NCBI GenBank assembly: GCA_041908765.1
Contig: JAYREU010000003.1
Span: 1-13,868 of the forward strand
Source of the DNA: CAYUST01 sp041908765
Lineage (GTDB): Bacteria; Patescibacteriota; Gracilibacteria; Absconditabacterales; Absconditicoccaceae
Length of the DNA stretch: 13,868 nucleotides
Direction of reading: 5' to 3'
The notes beneath the pieces were generated by a model. It made no database searches, had not been told where the DNA came from, and saw only the letters and a program-made list of their open reading frames with translations. The position numbers and the translations under genes are program-made. The first letter of the stretch is position 1. The number at the start of each line of letters is the position of its first letter. This document shows positions 7,291 to 13,758 of the stretch, in pieces.

Positions 7291-8379
7291 TTAAATGATG
7301 GGACCATTGTTATTGTAGTTGATATCTTTCTCTTGTGCTATTGAACTGATCGTATGAGCAAAGACGGTACTGAGATCTATGGTTTCAATAAATGATGGAT
7401 AGTTATGTTTCGCGAAGAATTCATCGAGGTGCGTTCTCATGACGGCATTGGTGATGTAGAGCTTGGTGAACAATCCTTTTTTGTGCGCTTCGAGGAGTTT
7501 GTCCAAACTCGTACCATTGAAGAGTGCATGGGTGATCAGTAAGTTGACACTGCGAGGTTTTTTTGCTTGTATCTTATCTAAGCAGGTGAGGAGTGTCCCT
7601 CACGTATCGAGCATATCGTCATAGAGGAGCACATCTTTGTCTTCTGCTTCACCAAATACCTGAATCTCATCGACCGCTTGTGATTTTGAATAATCTTTTT
7701 TCTTGATGGTCGTTAGATTGTCCAGTTTCAGATCCTTACAGACCGCGACAATCTTCTTGAGTGCACCTTCGTCCGTTCAGGAGAGGATAGTATTGGAGAG
7801 ATCGAGGCCGGCTCTTTTGATCACTTCTTCAATTGTCCAACCGTAGGCAAGGCTGACAAACTTGGTTCTCAGTCCACTCATGTGTGGTACACTGATGGTA
7901 GCCAAATTGTGAATATCTTGCGTGATGACTTGATCGAGGTTTTGCGTAATACAATCTGCGATCACCATGCTTGCTGCATTGGGTTTTCTTTTCATGTGTT
8001 CTTTGGTACCCATGTTGTCGAACTTATCATCTCTTGCATAAGGAAAAGTGGGATAGATCACGTTCGCTGTTTTGGCTCCGAAGACTTGTGCTGTTCTTTG
8101 GAGACATCTGCTCCAAAAATATCTATCATTGATCGATGGTACGAATCATGCTTGATTGGCTGCATCACTATACACATCCGAGACGATGTAGACGTGTTTA
8201 CCACGTACCGATTCTTCGAGCTTCATATCAGGTGATCCATCTTTGAAAAAAGTATAGGGGAGAATCTCTGTCTCGACACGTTGTTCACCAAGGAGAATTT
8301 GGAGTTTGGATTTGATGTCAGTGATCAAAGCTTCTCTGTCACTTGTTCAGATGAGGATGATGGGACGGAGTTTTTCCAT
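7291..8379 (-). CDS. prs: Ribose-phosphate pyrophosphokinase (PRPP synthetase)
   Basis: A 362-residue protein (ATG 8379, TAA 7291-7293) read with four TGA-Gly codons (7600, 7777, 8146, 8347). The PRPP-binding loop LLYDDMLDTGGTLLT lies at about 251-265, and its Gly260 is TGA-coded. YPTFPYARDD matches the ATP-binding YARQDR region of Prs, and QDIHNLATISVPH corresponds to the DLHxxQIQGFF segment, though it is divergent. It is somewhat longer than typical Prs (about 310-320). The enzyme makes PRPP from ribose 5-phosphate and ATP; PncB, encoded just upstream on the same strand, consumes PRPP. It has its own good promoter at 8408-8435. Divergence from the classical motifs leaves some doubt about kinetics or regulation, not about the family. 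Confidence 0.9.
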
Positions 8380-8407
8380 GGTGGTGAGTTGGGTAAAAAC
8401 ATAAAAT

Positions 8408-8435
8408 AATATATGTATTTGTATTTGTTTGTCAA
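8408..8435 (-). promoter_or_regulatory. Promoter of prs
   Basis: On the minus strand a perfect TTGACA (8430-8435), a 16-base spacer and TATATT (8408-8413). The predicted start near 8401 gives a leader of about 20 bases, ending CACCACC before the ATG, with no Shine-Dalgarno sequence. Confidence 0.65.
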
Positions 8436-8445
8436 TAAGTGAAAT

Positions 8446-9801
8446 TTACACTAAAACGTCTTGTTTCTGCGTGCCTGCGACACCGAAGATGGTTTTGAAG
8501 AGTTCGACTCTCGTTTTTTCTCCTACTGCTTTACTTGGATTATCTGAGAGTTTCACACAAGACACTCGTGATCCATCTGCTCTTTGCACCTCTGCGGGCT
8601 TCACGACTACAGAGAACGAACCAAACTTCCCAAAGGGTTCTTCTGCTCTGGGCCACGTACCTGCAGTGTTATTCGTCAGGTTGGTCCCGATACCAAACGT
8701 GAGTAATCCGAGTTTATCTTGATGTGTACGAAAGATATCTACGCTACTTTGAGCAGTGAGTCCATCGCTCGCGATGCCCATTTTGCTCTGCGGATCAAGA
8801 TGATGCTTGTTGAGAAAGTCTACATATTCTGGGATGGCGATGATAGGATCTTTGGAATCAAATCTACAACCGATGTGTGTCGCTACTACATCATCAGGAC
8901 AGTTGTCGAAATAGAAGCTAGAGCCATAGGTATCTGGGAGTAAGATAGAGAGCTCAGGAAAGTGTTTTGCCCACTGTCTGTCTATGTCGTACATTTTTTC
9001 TATGATCTTTTGTGGATCATCCTCGAGAGCGAGAGGGATCATACGCATCTCGTGTCCATTAGTTCCTCTGGGGTTATTTTGACCTGACTCACGAGAGATG
9101 AGGACGCTACTTGTCCCTACGCATTGTCTAGGAAGGCTTTGGGAAAGGATTGAGAAGACTGCTCTTTGGTAGTCAGTACTTAGGCATCTTCTTGCACCAA
9201 ACTCGGAGACAGTCACGTCCGGCATGCTTTTTAAAATAGCAATATCTTGATAGAGCCTATGCATAGACTCATTGATGATCTGATTGAACTCACTTGTGTT
9301 AAGTTTTGCTTTTTTGATGTAGTGGTAGAGGTAGAGACTGTTGATAATCTTGAGTCCATAAATTTCCCGCATCGTAGAGGTGGATCGAGGGCCAGTGAAC
9401 TCGAGCGTGTAGTTGTTGGTTGCATCGATGCCAATTTTATAGTCAGGCAAACGGAATGTTTTGAGAAATTGGAGTGTCTCTTCTTTGAAAAGTGGCAAAC
9501 CTTTTTTGGTGGTCATACCTCTGAGATAGGAGAGGTCTGCCTCTGAGACACCCTGAATTCCCTTGGTTGCTTCCAATTGCTCTGTGAGTGCAGCGAGGGG
9601 AATCACTTCAGCTGTTCTAATGCCCTTGCTTCTGATAGTCATCTGTCGTTTGACGTTGAGATCTTTGTACTCGGGGTTTGCAAGGATGAAATCGAGCATC
9701 AAGAATTTATAGACGTCGGTGTTGAGGAGATTATCTACTTCTGCTTCATCTCTGGCAGCAGCGAAGAAATCGGTGGGAGTATAGAGGTTGGTGTGGTTCA
9801 T
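8446..9801 (-). CDS. pncB: Nicotinate phosphoribosyltransferase
   Basis: An uninterrupted 451-residue protein (ATG 9801, TAA 8446-8448). The N-terminal NTDVYKFLMLDFI, the central FGARR and TNGHEMRM (His250, probably the conserved active-site His region), and the C-terminal SDGLTAQSSVDIF and FGIGTNLTNN are characteristic of PncB-type enzymes. It joins nicotinate and PRPP, with ATP, to form nicotinate mononucleotide. It lies 41 bases after pncA, so the two probably form an operon fed by the pncA promoter; prs downstream supplies PRPP. Unlike its minus-strand neighbours it contains no in-frame TGA among roughly 32 glycines, hinting at a different origin or later arrival. The leader ends TTACCTCCC before the ATG and carries the 22-base element shared with the gene at 6049-7140. 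Confidence 0.96.
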   Translation of the reverse strand: MNHTNLYTPTDFFAAARDEAEVDNLLNTDVYKFLMLDFILANPEYKDLNVKRQMTIRSKGIRTAEVIPLAALTEQLEATKGIQGVSEADLSYLRGMTTKKGLPLFKEETLQFLKTFRLPDYKIGIDATNNYTLEFTGPRSTSTMREIYGLKIINSLYLYHYIKKAKLNTSEFNQIINESMHRLYQDIAILKSMPDVTVSEFGARRCLSTDYQRAVFSILSQSLPRQCVGTSSVLISRESGQNNPRGTNGHEMRMIPLALEDDPQKIIEKMYDIDRQWAKHFPELSILLPDTYGSSFYFDNCPDDVVATHIGCRFDSKDPIIAIPEYVDFLNKHHLDPQSKMGIASDGLTAQSSVDIFRTHQDKLGLLTFGIGTNLTNNTAGTWPRAEEPFGKFGSFSVVVKPAEVQRADGSRVSCVKLSDNPSKAVGEKTRVELFKTIFGVAGTQKQDVLV

Positions 9802-9807
9802 GGGAGG

Positions 9808-9829
9808 TAAGAGTTAAGAAATAAGAATT
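9808..9829 (-). repeat. Shared 22-base leader element, copy upstream of pncB
   Basis: Identical to 7150-7171. It lies between the pncA stop and the pncB start codon, ending 6 bases before the ATG. Confidence 0.85.
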
Positions 9830-9833
9830 TACA

Positions 9834-9862
9834 TTCTGGAATCTAGACTCTAGACTCCAGAA
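9834..9862. repeat. Inverted repeat overlapping the end of pncA
   Basis: Arms TTCTGGAATCTAGA (9834-9847) and TCTAGACTCCAGAA (9849-9862) are complementary with one mismatch. The pncA stop codon (9843-9845) lies inside. The minus-strand side continues into T-rich sequence but has no clean T run, so it may be an attenuator or an mRNA processing/stability hairpin rather than a full terminator. Confidence 0.7.
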
Positions 9863-10598
9863 GTGTAGAAAGAGAGGTGAGTATATTGCTAAGTTCTAAC
9901 TTTGAGATGAGTTGAACCCCGTGGTGTTTCCATTGTGCGAGCATCTGTTCGGTGGTTTCTGGTGCTACGCCTGCGATTGCCTCGTCTACTACATAGGTGG
10001 TATATCCTGCTTTGACCGCATCGAGTGCACTCAGTCCCACACAGTAGTCGGTAGCGACTCAGGTGATGATCACGGTATCAATTCCATCTGCTTTGAGTTG
10101 TGTATCAAGTTTACCATTGTTGAAGCCACTGTACTCTTCGGTGTGTGCATGTGTGCCTTTGATGATTGTCCTGTCGAATTGGTCTGGAGATAGCGGTGGC
10201 ATAAGATCAACACCAGGAGTATTTTCTATAGAATGATCAGGTCGAAGCATTTGAGCGCCATTTTTCTTGAGGTGAGCTTTGAGTTCTTCCAAGGTGAATG
10301 CTGCTTTGGGGTCTATTGCGTGATTGTCGTCTGTCCATGCTGCTACTTCGTCTTTGGTGAGCAGCGTAAAGGGAGATTTTCCGATATAGTTACTTGCGAG
10401 AGAAATATGCCCCTGAGGATGCGCTTCAAAGACATTGTAGAGAAGTCACCCTGCTTGTTTGATGGTCGCAAGTAACGCGTGTGTTTCCCTTGCTGCTTTT
10501 TCTCCTCCTGACACATACAACTCATTGAGTGATGCATCTTCGAAGGTCCTGGTGTTATCCACACTCAGGAGAGCAATGTTGGTAGGAGTGGTTGCCAT
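9843..10598 (-). CDS. pncA: Nicotinamidase
   Basis: A 251-residue protein (ATG 10598, TAG 9843-9845) with two TGA-Gly codons: 10446 (residue 51) and 10059 (residue 180, directly before VATDYC). Catalytic residues of the family are visible: Asp14 (VDNTRTF), Lys147 (TIIKGTH) and Cys186 (VATDYCVGLSALDA). The metal-binding stretch is FEAHPQGHIS, giving His60 and His64, but the usual Asp of the DxH triplet is Glu58. The PDHSIENTPG segment matches the PDH...G(T/A)PG region. It converts nicotinamide to nicotinate, which PncB, encoded next, uses. The start was chosen by motif spacing and alignment with the N-terminal beta strand NIALLSVDN; a promoter candidate lies at 10683-10710. The isochorismatase superfamily is certain; nicotinamidase is strongly favoured by context. 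Confidence 0.94.
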
Positions 10599-10682
10599 GG
10601 TAGTGTAATAATGTAATAAATACAATAAGTAAGAGCCAAAAGAAAGTTGCCATTGACGGCAGTATTCTTTGGATGTAATTGT

Positions 10683-10710
10683 TATATATACGTTTACTCT
10701 CCAATTGCAA
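10683..10710 (-). promoter_or_regulatory. Promoter of pncA-pncB
   Basis: On the minus strand TTGCAA (10705-10710), a 16-base spacer and TATATA (10683-10688). The leader would be about 78 bases. AACAATTACAT follows the -10 box, as at nadE. Confidence 0.55.
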
Positions 10711-10746
10711 GAGGAAAATCAATATAATATACGAATCTGGTTTCAG

Positions 10747-10774
10747 TTGATATGTGTGTAGAGAATAGTATATA
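10747..10774 (+). promoter_or_regulatory. Promoter of the 89-residue protein gene
   Basis: TTGATA (10747-10752), a 16-base spacer, then TATATA (10769-10774). A start near 10781 gives a leader of about 30 bases to ATG 10811. It diverges from the pncA promoter. Confidence 0.5.
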
Positions 10775-10810
10775 TATGTATCACTCTGTTTTACTATATA
10801 TGCAGATACT

Positions 10811-11080
10811 ATGGAAAATATTGATAAACAGGACGTGAATACTGAGTCTAAGCACAAGCAACAGGATCCGCTTTTTTACACAAGACTATTTAATAAACCT
10901 TTTCATCCTGTATTTTGAACGGGTAAAGTAAAAGAAGGAACGATGGATAGAATTGACCAATTACTTTTGAAGGGTGCAAAAGAAACAATTGAAAGACTTG
11001 AAGGACGTGGTACCGTCAACGAAGTATATCAAAATAGTAGTGACCAAATCTATAGAAATTTTTTATGATCAAAAAAATAA
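10811..11080 (+). CDS. Small soluble protein of unknown function, visible only with TGA read as Gly
   Basis: ATG 10811 to TAA 11078-11080 gives 89 residues with TGA-Gly codons at 10916 (residue 36) and 11066 (residue 86). It would be missed under the standard code. The N-terminus is polar (MENIDKQDVNTESKHKQQ), then comes LFYTRLFNKPFHPVFGTGKVKEG, and then a probable amphipathic helix, DQLLLKGAKETIERLEG, with a short polar C-terminus. There is no signal peptide or membrane segment. It is divergent from pncA and upstream of the glutamate synthase-like gene, each with its own promoter candidate. I do not recognise a family. Support for its reality is the promoter, the start codon at a proper distance, and TGA use matching the native genes. 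Confidence 0.6.
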
Positions 11081-11202
11081 CACACCGTATTTGAAACTGA
11101 TTTGAGCTGTAACTGCAATGCTGAGCAGGTGTTTTGGTATTTACTTGTGAAAAATAGTATATATAAGCCAATCTACAAACTATTGACAAAATGCAAAGAG
11201 TA

Positions 11203-11230
11203 TTGACTTTGTGTCTGAAATCAGTAGTAT
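11203..11230 (+). promoter_or_regulatory. Promoter of the glutamate synthase-like gene
   Basis: TTGACT (11203-11208), a 16-base spacer, then TAGTAT (11225-11230), giving a leader of about 35 bases to ATG 11272. A second TTGACA lies at 11183-11188 without a good -10 partner. Confidence 0.5.
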
Positions 11231-11271
11231 GATCAAGTCAAAACTATTAAAAAAACTGAGAATTATAAGAT

Positions 11272-12849
11272 ATGATCATTACCATAATTATATTAGTCAT
11301 TGTACTGGTTGGAGCATTGCTCGCTATGTACATAAAAAATACAACGCAAACGCAGCATTCGGTGTTGCGACTCTATCCACTCTTGGGAATGTTCAGATAC
11401 ATTTTTGAGAACTTGGGACCAGAGATGCGTCAGTACATCACGGACAGTGACACTGAAGGGAAACCCTTCTCTCGCTACATCTACAAACAAGTGGTGAAGC
11501 TGGGCAAGTATATGGAGAATATCACTGGTTTTGGATCACAACGTGATTTCGAAAAAGGTGGTTTCTATTTACGGAACGCGATGTTCTGTCTTAATGAAAA
11601 GAAACTGAACGTGGATAATACCAAGGAGGTTGCTACCTATGCTTATAAAGTAGGAAGCGAATCTCTCTTGTGGCGTCACGATGATCGTTATCAGGTGAAC
11701 ATTAAACCGTACTTGTTGGCAGACCCCATTGGTATTGGTCTAGGTGATCAATTAGTTACGCAACCGTGGTTGACCAAAAGTTTCATCGGCGAGAGTGGGA
11801 TGAGTTTAGGTGCACTTGGTGGTAATGGGACTCAAACATTATCTCATGGACTTGCACTTTCTGGATCTTGGGTAAACACTGGGGAAGGCGGCGTTGCACC
11901 TTACCATTTCATGGGAGGTGGAGATGTAGTCTTTCAATTTGGTCCTGCGATGTTTGGGGTGCGTGATGCACAAGGTAACTTCTCTCCTGAGAAGTATGTT
12001 GAGACAATCAAAAAATATCCCAAAATCGTTGCCACTGAAATCAAATTCCATCAAGGTGCGAAAGTAAAAGGAGGCATCTTACCCAAAGAAAAGATTACCA
12101 AAGAGATTGCAGAAATCCGTGGTATCCCTATGGGTGTTGACTGTATAAGTCCCAATGCCTATCCGCATATTTCCAATTCTACTGACTTGGGCTTATTCAT
12201 TCTCCAACTCAAACAGTTGAGCGGTAAACCCGTTGGCATCAAAATCGTCATGGGTCAGCCACGTGAGGTGGAAGCGATGTTGGAGAATTTGGAAATGATG
12301 GGTGCATTGCCTAATTACATTGCTATAGACGGCAGTGAAGGTGGAAGTGGAGCAGCTCCACAAGACATGGCGGATAGCCTGAGCTTACCGATCTTTCCTG
12401 CGCTGGTGATGTTGGATGCGGTTCTCAAACGTCTCAAACTGCGTGATCGCATCAAGATCTTTGCATCAGGTAAATTACTAACTGCGGATCAGGTGGCTAT
12501 TGCGCTGTGTTTGGGTGCAGATTGTGTGAACATTGCACGGGGTTTGATGATGCAGTTAGGATGCATCCAAGCACTCAAATGTCATACAAACAAGTGTCCT
12601 GTCGGAGTAGCGACACAAGATCCCAAACTGCAAGACGGTCTGGTGATCGCAGAAAAAATGTATCGCGTTGCAAACTACATCATCACATTGCGAAAGCATG
12701 TCTATCTGTTGGGTGCAGCGTGTGGTATCAATTCACCAAGGCTCTTTACCAAACAGCATCTTGCCTATCAAGACGCAGATGGTATCATCATTTCTGCTGA
12801 AGAGTGGGTGAGGAGACAGAAAGAGTTTGTTTTAGAAAAAGCTGCATAG
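11272..12849 (+). CDS. Membrane-anchored FMN-binding glutamate synthase-like protein
   Basis: A 525-residue protein (ATG 11272, TAG 12847-12849; an in-frame TAA at 11266 fixes the start region). Residues 1-20 (MIITIIILVIVLVGALLAMY) form a single membrane anchor. The rest is the FMN/[3Fe-4S] synthase domain of GltB: GESGMSLGALGGNGTQ, NTGEGG, EIKFHQGAKVKGGILP, IDGSEGGSGAAP, and the cluster ligands Cys431, Cys437 and Cys442 in the C-x5-C-x4-C spacing, followed by PVGVATQDP. The glutaminase domain of full GltB is absent. Such stand-alone proteins are widespread and are usually called FMN-binding glutamate synthase family proteins; their true substrate is often unknown. It has roughly fifty glycines and no TGA codon, unlike the native genes around it. 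An intrinsic terminator follows at 12891. Confidence 0.93.
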   Translation: MIITIIILVIVLVGALLAMYIKNTTQTQHSVLRLYPLLGMFRYIFENLGPEMRQYITDSDTEGKPFSRYIYKQVVKLGKYMENITGFGSQRDFEKGGFYLRNAMFCLNEKKLNVDNTKEVATYAYKVGSESLLWRHDDRYQVNIKPYLLADPIGIGLGDQLVTQPWLTKSFIGESGMSLGALGGNGTQTLSHGLALSGSWVNTGEGGVAPYHFMGGGDVVFQFGPAMFGVRDAQGNFSPEKYVETIKKYPKIVATEIKFHQGAKVKGGILPKEKITKEIAEIRGIPMGVDCISPNAYPHISNSTDLGLFILQLKQLSGKPVGIKIVMGQPREVEAMLENLEMMGALPNYIAIDGSEGGSGAAPQDMADSLSLPIFPALVMLDAVLKRLKLRDRIKIFASGKLLTADQVAIALCLGADCVNIARGLMMQLGCIQALKCHTNKCPVGVATQDPKLQDGLVIAEKMYRVANYIITLRKHVYLLGAACGINSPRLFTKQHLAYQDADGIIISAEEWVRRQKEFVLEKAA

Positions 12850-12890
12850 CACAATGTGCAAAGCGTCGGGGAATTCCTCGATGACTCGGT

Positions 12891-12919
12891 CCCGTGGGTG
12901 TATACTCACGGGATTTTTT
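12891..12919 (+). terminator. Intrinsic terminator of the glutamate synthase-like gene
   Basis: CCCGTGGGT (12891-12899) pairs with ACTCACGGG (12904-12912) with one G-T pair, followed by a T-rich run ATTTTTTA from 12913. Confidence 0.8.
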
Positions 12920-12921
12920 AT

Positions 12922-12972
12922 TTGTGTCTTCACTAAAAGCTTCACAGAGTGAAGCTTTGGTGATTGACACAA
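12922..12972. repeat. Long imperfect hairpin between convergent genes
   Basis: Outer arms TTGTGTC (12922-12928) and GACACAA (12966-12972) enclose a stem of AAAGCTTCAC (12936-12945) and GTGAAGCTTT (12949-12958) with loop AGA and near-matching CACT/GGTG flanks. No T run follows on either strand. Confidence 0.7.
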
Positions 12973-12974
12973 TT

Positions 12975-12997
12975 ATCCCGCAATTTATTTGCGGGAT
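12975..12997. terminator. Hairpin downstream of the FGDN/GIGTG gene
   Basis: A perfect nine-base stem ATCCCGCAA / TTGCGGGAT with loop TTTAT lies 23 bases past the stop of the minus-strand gene at 13021. It is a possible terminator for that gene, although no clear T run follows on the minus strand. Confidence 0.45.
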
Positions 12998-13020
12998 TCG
13001 TCTTCAACAGCAAACTACAA

Positions 13021-13581
13021 TTATTTTTTCTTATAATAGTTTACATACTGTTCCGTCTCGGCGTGTGCCATGTTATCAAACCCGAACGTTTGGAATAATG
13101 TTCGATTTATATAGGCGAGGAGTGAGGGTGCTTTTTCAGCAAGTTTGGCAGCTCAAGTACCGATGCCTGCCTCGGGGAAGACGAGCGTTTTACCAGATGC
13201 TTGGAGGGCAAGGAGGTTTTTTATTTCCTCATCGAAGTAAGTGATGAACGTGTCGAGGTCTGCTTCTGTCAGATATGATGCATCCTCTTTGCCTTTGAAA
13301 TGTTTGGTGTCGATGCCATAGGCGTTGGGGAGACCTCTGATGACTGCTTGCGTTTTGGTAGATGGAGCTACAACGAGGCGATCTGCGGTGTTGTCTCAGA
13401 AAATATAGATCTTGTCTGGTTGTGATGCGACATAGTCGCGCGACCGAAATCAAGAAAAAATACGAATAGTCCCTTGTGCATACTCATGACACTGGAGGCC
13501 ATTGATGAGCATCTCTTGGATGTTGTTGCTTTGCGGAGCAATATTTTGGTCGACTTGGTTTTCTGATTCGAGCGTATGCAT
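13021..13581 (-). CDS. Uncharacterised protein with FGDN, GIDTK and GIGTG motifs
   Basis: A 186-residue protein (ATG 13581, TAA 13021-13023) with TGA-Gly codons at 13153, 13396 and 13450. Two of the restored glycines lie in what look like the key motifs: YIFGDN (Gly62) and FPEAGIGTGAAKL (Gly143). Between them come IRGLPNAYGIDTKHF and a Tyr-rich acidic helix. I recall hypothetical bacterial and phage proteins with the order FGDN...RGLPNAYGIPTK...GIGTG; some may be assigned to a domain of unknown function, which I cannot verify here. The glycine-rich loops suggest binding of a nucleotide or ADP-ribose-like ligand, which would suit the NAD neighbourhood, but this is inference. It has its own promoter at 13613-13640 and converges with the glutamate synthase-like gene. 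Confidence 0.8.
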
Positions 13582-13612
13582 TGAAGTGCGTGAAAATAGT
13601 AAGATATTGTAA

Positions 13613-13640
13613 AATATACTATTATTAGGTCCATTTGCAA
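13613..13640 (-). promoter_or_regulatory. Promoter of the FGDN/GIGTG gene
   Basis: On the minus strand TTGCAA (13635-13640), a 16-base spacer and TATATT (13613-13618), with a leader of about 25 bases. The -35 box again has the CTTGCAA context. Confidence 0.55.
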
Positions 13641-13683
13641 GTTATTCTGTTGGAAATAATGGGAGTTGAAATAAACAATACTA

Positions 13684-13711
13684 TTGACTTTAACTTAATA
13701 ATATGTATAAA
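13684..13711 (+). promoter_or_regulatory. Orphan promoter facing the transposase fragment
   Basis: TTGACT (13684-13689), a 16-base spacer, then TATAAA (13706-13711). It points right, but no convincing plus-strand gene follows within the window; the next feature is the end of a transposase on the opposite strand. Confidence 0.5.
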
Positions 13712-13758
13712 AAAATATTAGATCTGCGCTGAATTCTAGTCCAAAAAGAAACTGATAG

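Noticed and set aside
11081..11135. Weak inverted repeat ACACC...GGTGT after the 89-residue gene as a terminator
   Set aside because: Only five base pairs with a large loop and four T; not strong enough to call.
1..13581. Minus-strand genes as decayed pseudogenes or sequencing errors, because they appear broken by many stops
   Set aside because: All breaks are TGA in a single unbroken frame, fall on conserved glycines where known, and disappear with code 25; no frameshifts are needed.
1..13581. UGA as Trp (Mycoplasma-type code) or as selenocysteine
   Set aside because: Trp is encoded by TGG in these genes, and the TGA positions match Gly, not Trp or Cys/Sec, in known motifs.
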